Source of the DNA: Bacteroidota bacterium
GTDB taxonomy: Bacteria > Bacteroidota > Ignavibacteria > Ignavibacteriales > Ignavibacteriaceae
DNA: 7,783 nt
Reading direction: 5' to 3'
Assembly (NCBI GenBank): GCA_021778375.1
Contig: JAJYCM010000120.1
Coordinates: 1-7,783, forward strand
Shown: in pieces, positions 7,316-7,783 of the stretch
Layout of the letters: the number at the start of each line of letters is the position of its first letter
Position numbering within the stretch: position 1 is the first letter of the stretch
Position numbers and translations under genes: made by a program
The notes under the pieces: generated by a model
What the model saw: only the letters and a program-made list of their open reading frames with translations
Databases searched by the model: none
Told to the model about the DNA's origin: nothing

Positions 7316-7317
7316 AT

Positions 7318-7321
7318 CTCC
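7318..7321 (-). promoter_or_regulatory. Ribosome binding site of the glycoside hydrolase gene; bears on start choice
   Basis: On the minus strand GGAG is followed by AT and then ATGATG. The spacing is two bases to the first ATG (7313-7315) and five to the second (7310-7312). The second spacing is the more usual, so the protein may lack the first Met. Confidence 0.6.
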
Positions 7322-7340
7322 AATGTTTTACACCGTAAAT

Positions 7341-7370
7341 ATGATAATAATGCATTTATAAAGGTGTTAA
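7341..7370 (-). promoter_or_regulatory. Candidate sigma-70-type promoter of the hydrolase-dehydrogenase unit
   Basis: On the minus strand TTAACA (7365-7370) is followed after 18 bases by TATCAT (7341-7346), each one mismatch from the sigma-70 consensus. A start near 7333 would give a short leader of about 18-20 bases holding the GGAG site. It is the only good match in the short region before the gene. Confidence 0.4.
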
Positions 7371-7447
7371 GCACATTACATTCTTGAAATGATAGGAAAT
7401 ATGGCGGCAATCCGCAATCAGTCGAGGTAGATGAGTTTGAATGAAAC

Positions 7448-7714
7448 TTATAGGTAATGGAGCGGGGGTTTTTCTTTATTCGCTTTTGTTATACTTCTTA
7501 CAATCGGATCTGAGTGTCTAGCCGTATTTGAAGCCTTAATCGTTCTTATCTTAATTATTTTTATTCCACTCTTCGTCAAGTGAATTTTTCTTTCTTATGT
7601 CAGCAGCGGCAAATCCTTCGTAACTTTAGATACTATTAAAAGTATTACTGCAATCAATGGAATACAAATTAATATTATTAACAAAGATATTAATACATCT
7701 AAGAATCTTTTCAC
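7448..7714 (-). pseudogene. Remnant of a bacterial sugar transferase (PF02397, WcaJ/undecaprenyl-phosphate sugar phosphotransferase type)
   Basis: From a GTG at 7712-7714 the minus strand encodes KRFLDVLISLL followed by a long hydrophobic helix with a Pro (residue 19) and then SKVTKDLPLLT, ending in TAA at 7595-7597. This is the layout of the N-terminus of the family: K-R-x-x-D, membrane helix with Pro, then (S/T)KGPVFF. In the same frame after the stop the text continues as ERKIHLTKSG, then KIIKIRTI, which parallels the family's QERxGxNGK and KxRTM motifs, up to TAA at 7448-7450. The first stop falls where the family has Gln, so a CAA to TAA change is likely. The later part diverges and the catalytic region is absent. 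The intact enzyme would load a sugar phosphate onto undecaprenyl phosphate for polysaccharide synthesis. The frame stays open upstream of the GTG to a TGA near 7780, so a start further upstream is possible. A chance membrane-like small ORF is the alternative. Confidence 0.6.
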
Positions 7715-7752
7715 ATCAGTCCAAGGTATGCAACATTTCGATAATAGAGAAA

Positions 7753-7783
7753 CCTTGAAGGTCAGAGCCTGCAACCTTCAAGG
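7753..7783 (-). terminator. 10-bp inverted repeat at the right edge, possible terminator or palindromic repeat element
   Basis: CCTTGAAGGT (7753-7762) pairs perfectly with ACCTTCAAGG (7774-7783) across an 11-base loop, in which CAG (7763-7765) can further pair with CTG (7769-7771). On the minus strand the stem is followed by TTTCTCTATT, so it could terminate a minus-strand gene lying beyond the right edge. The stem may extend past the edge, since AA precedes the left arm. It may instead be a dispersed palindromic repeat; that cannot be judged from one copy. Confidence 0.55.

Noticed and set aside
7657..7758. 33-codon plus-strand ATG frame
   Set aside because: It is antisense to the sugar transferase remnant, has no ribosome site and its product looks like a complement shadow.
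1..7783. CRISPR array, tRNA, rRNA, transposase or phage genes
   Set aside because: No regularly spaced repeats, cloverleaf or rRNA-like stretches, or transposase or phage-type proteins were seen in any part of the window.

Overview
The window looks like chromosomal DNA from an AT-rich member of the Fibrobacteres-Chlorobi-Bacteroidetes group, most likely an Ignavibacteria/Chlorobi relative. This is inferred from the adjacent Rieske and cytochrome b genes with a b6-type cytochrome b, the lysine/asparagine-rich proteins, the weak Shine-Dalgarno sites and a Bacteroidetes-style promoter candidate. No ribosomal or other taxonomic marker is present, so the placement is tentative.

Layout from left to right. 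(1) Positions 1-699, minus strand: the first 233 codons of a multi-pass membrane protein of the heparan-alpha-glucosaminide N-acetyltransferase-like (DUF1624/COG3503) family, cut by the left edge. (2) Positions 700-1266: a very AT-rich divergent intergenic region with a candidate promoter and a 12-bp inverted repeat. (3) Positions 1267-3749, plus strand: a two-gene respiratory unit. It encodes a Rieske iron-sulfur protein with a twin-arginine signal-anchor, then a 646-residue cytochrome b fused at its C-terminus to two c-type heme domains and a final membrane helix. Together the two genes could encode a whole quinol:cytochrome c oxidoreductase. (4) Positions 3757-3788: a perfect 14-bp hairpin with a GAAA loop between convergent genes. 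(5) Positions 3797-7315, minus strand: a two-gene unit of a large cytoplasmic GH63/MGH1-like glycoside hydrolase followed by a glucose-1-dehydrogenase-like SDR, 27 bp apart. (6) Positions 7316-7783: promoter candidate for that unit, a broken remnant of a bacterial sugar transferase (WcaJ/PF02397 type), and a strong inverted repeat at the right edge.

How the genes may work together: the Rieske/cytochrome bc-c unit would oxidise membrane quinol and pass electrons to c-type hemes on the outer face of the membrane. The hydrolase and dehydrogenase form a plausible intracellular route in which a glucoside is cleaved and the released glucose is oxidised with NAD(P). The sugar transferase remnant shows that a polysaccharide-synthesis gene once lay to the right and has decayed. 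The most noteworthy items are the b-c-c fusion with its altered quinone-site and heme-ci positions, and the in-frame stop in the sugar transferase remnant at the place where the family has a Gln.
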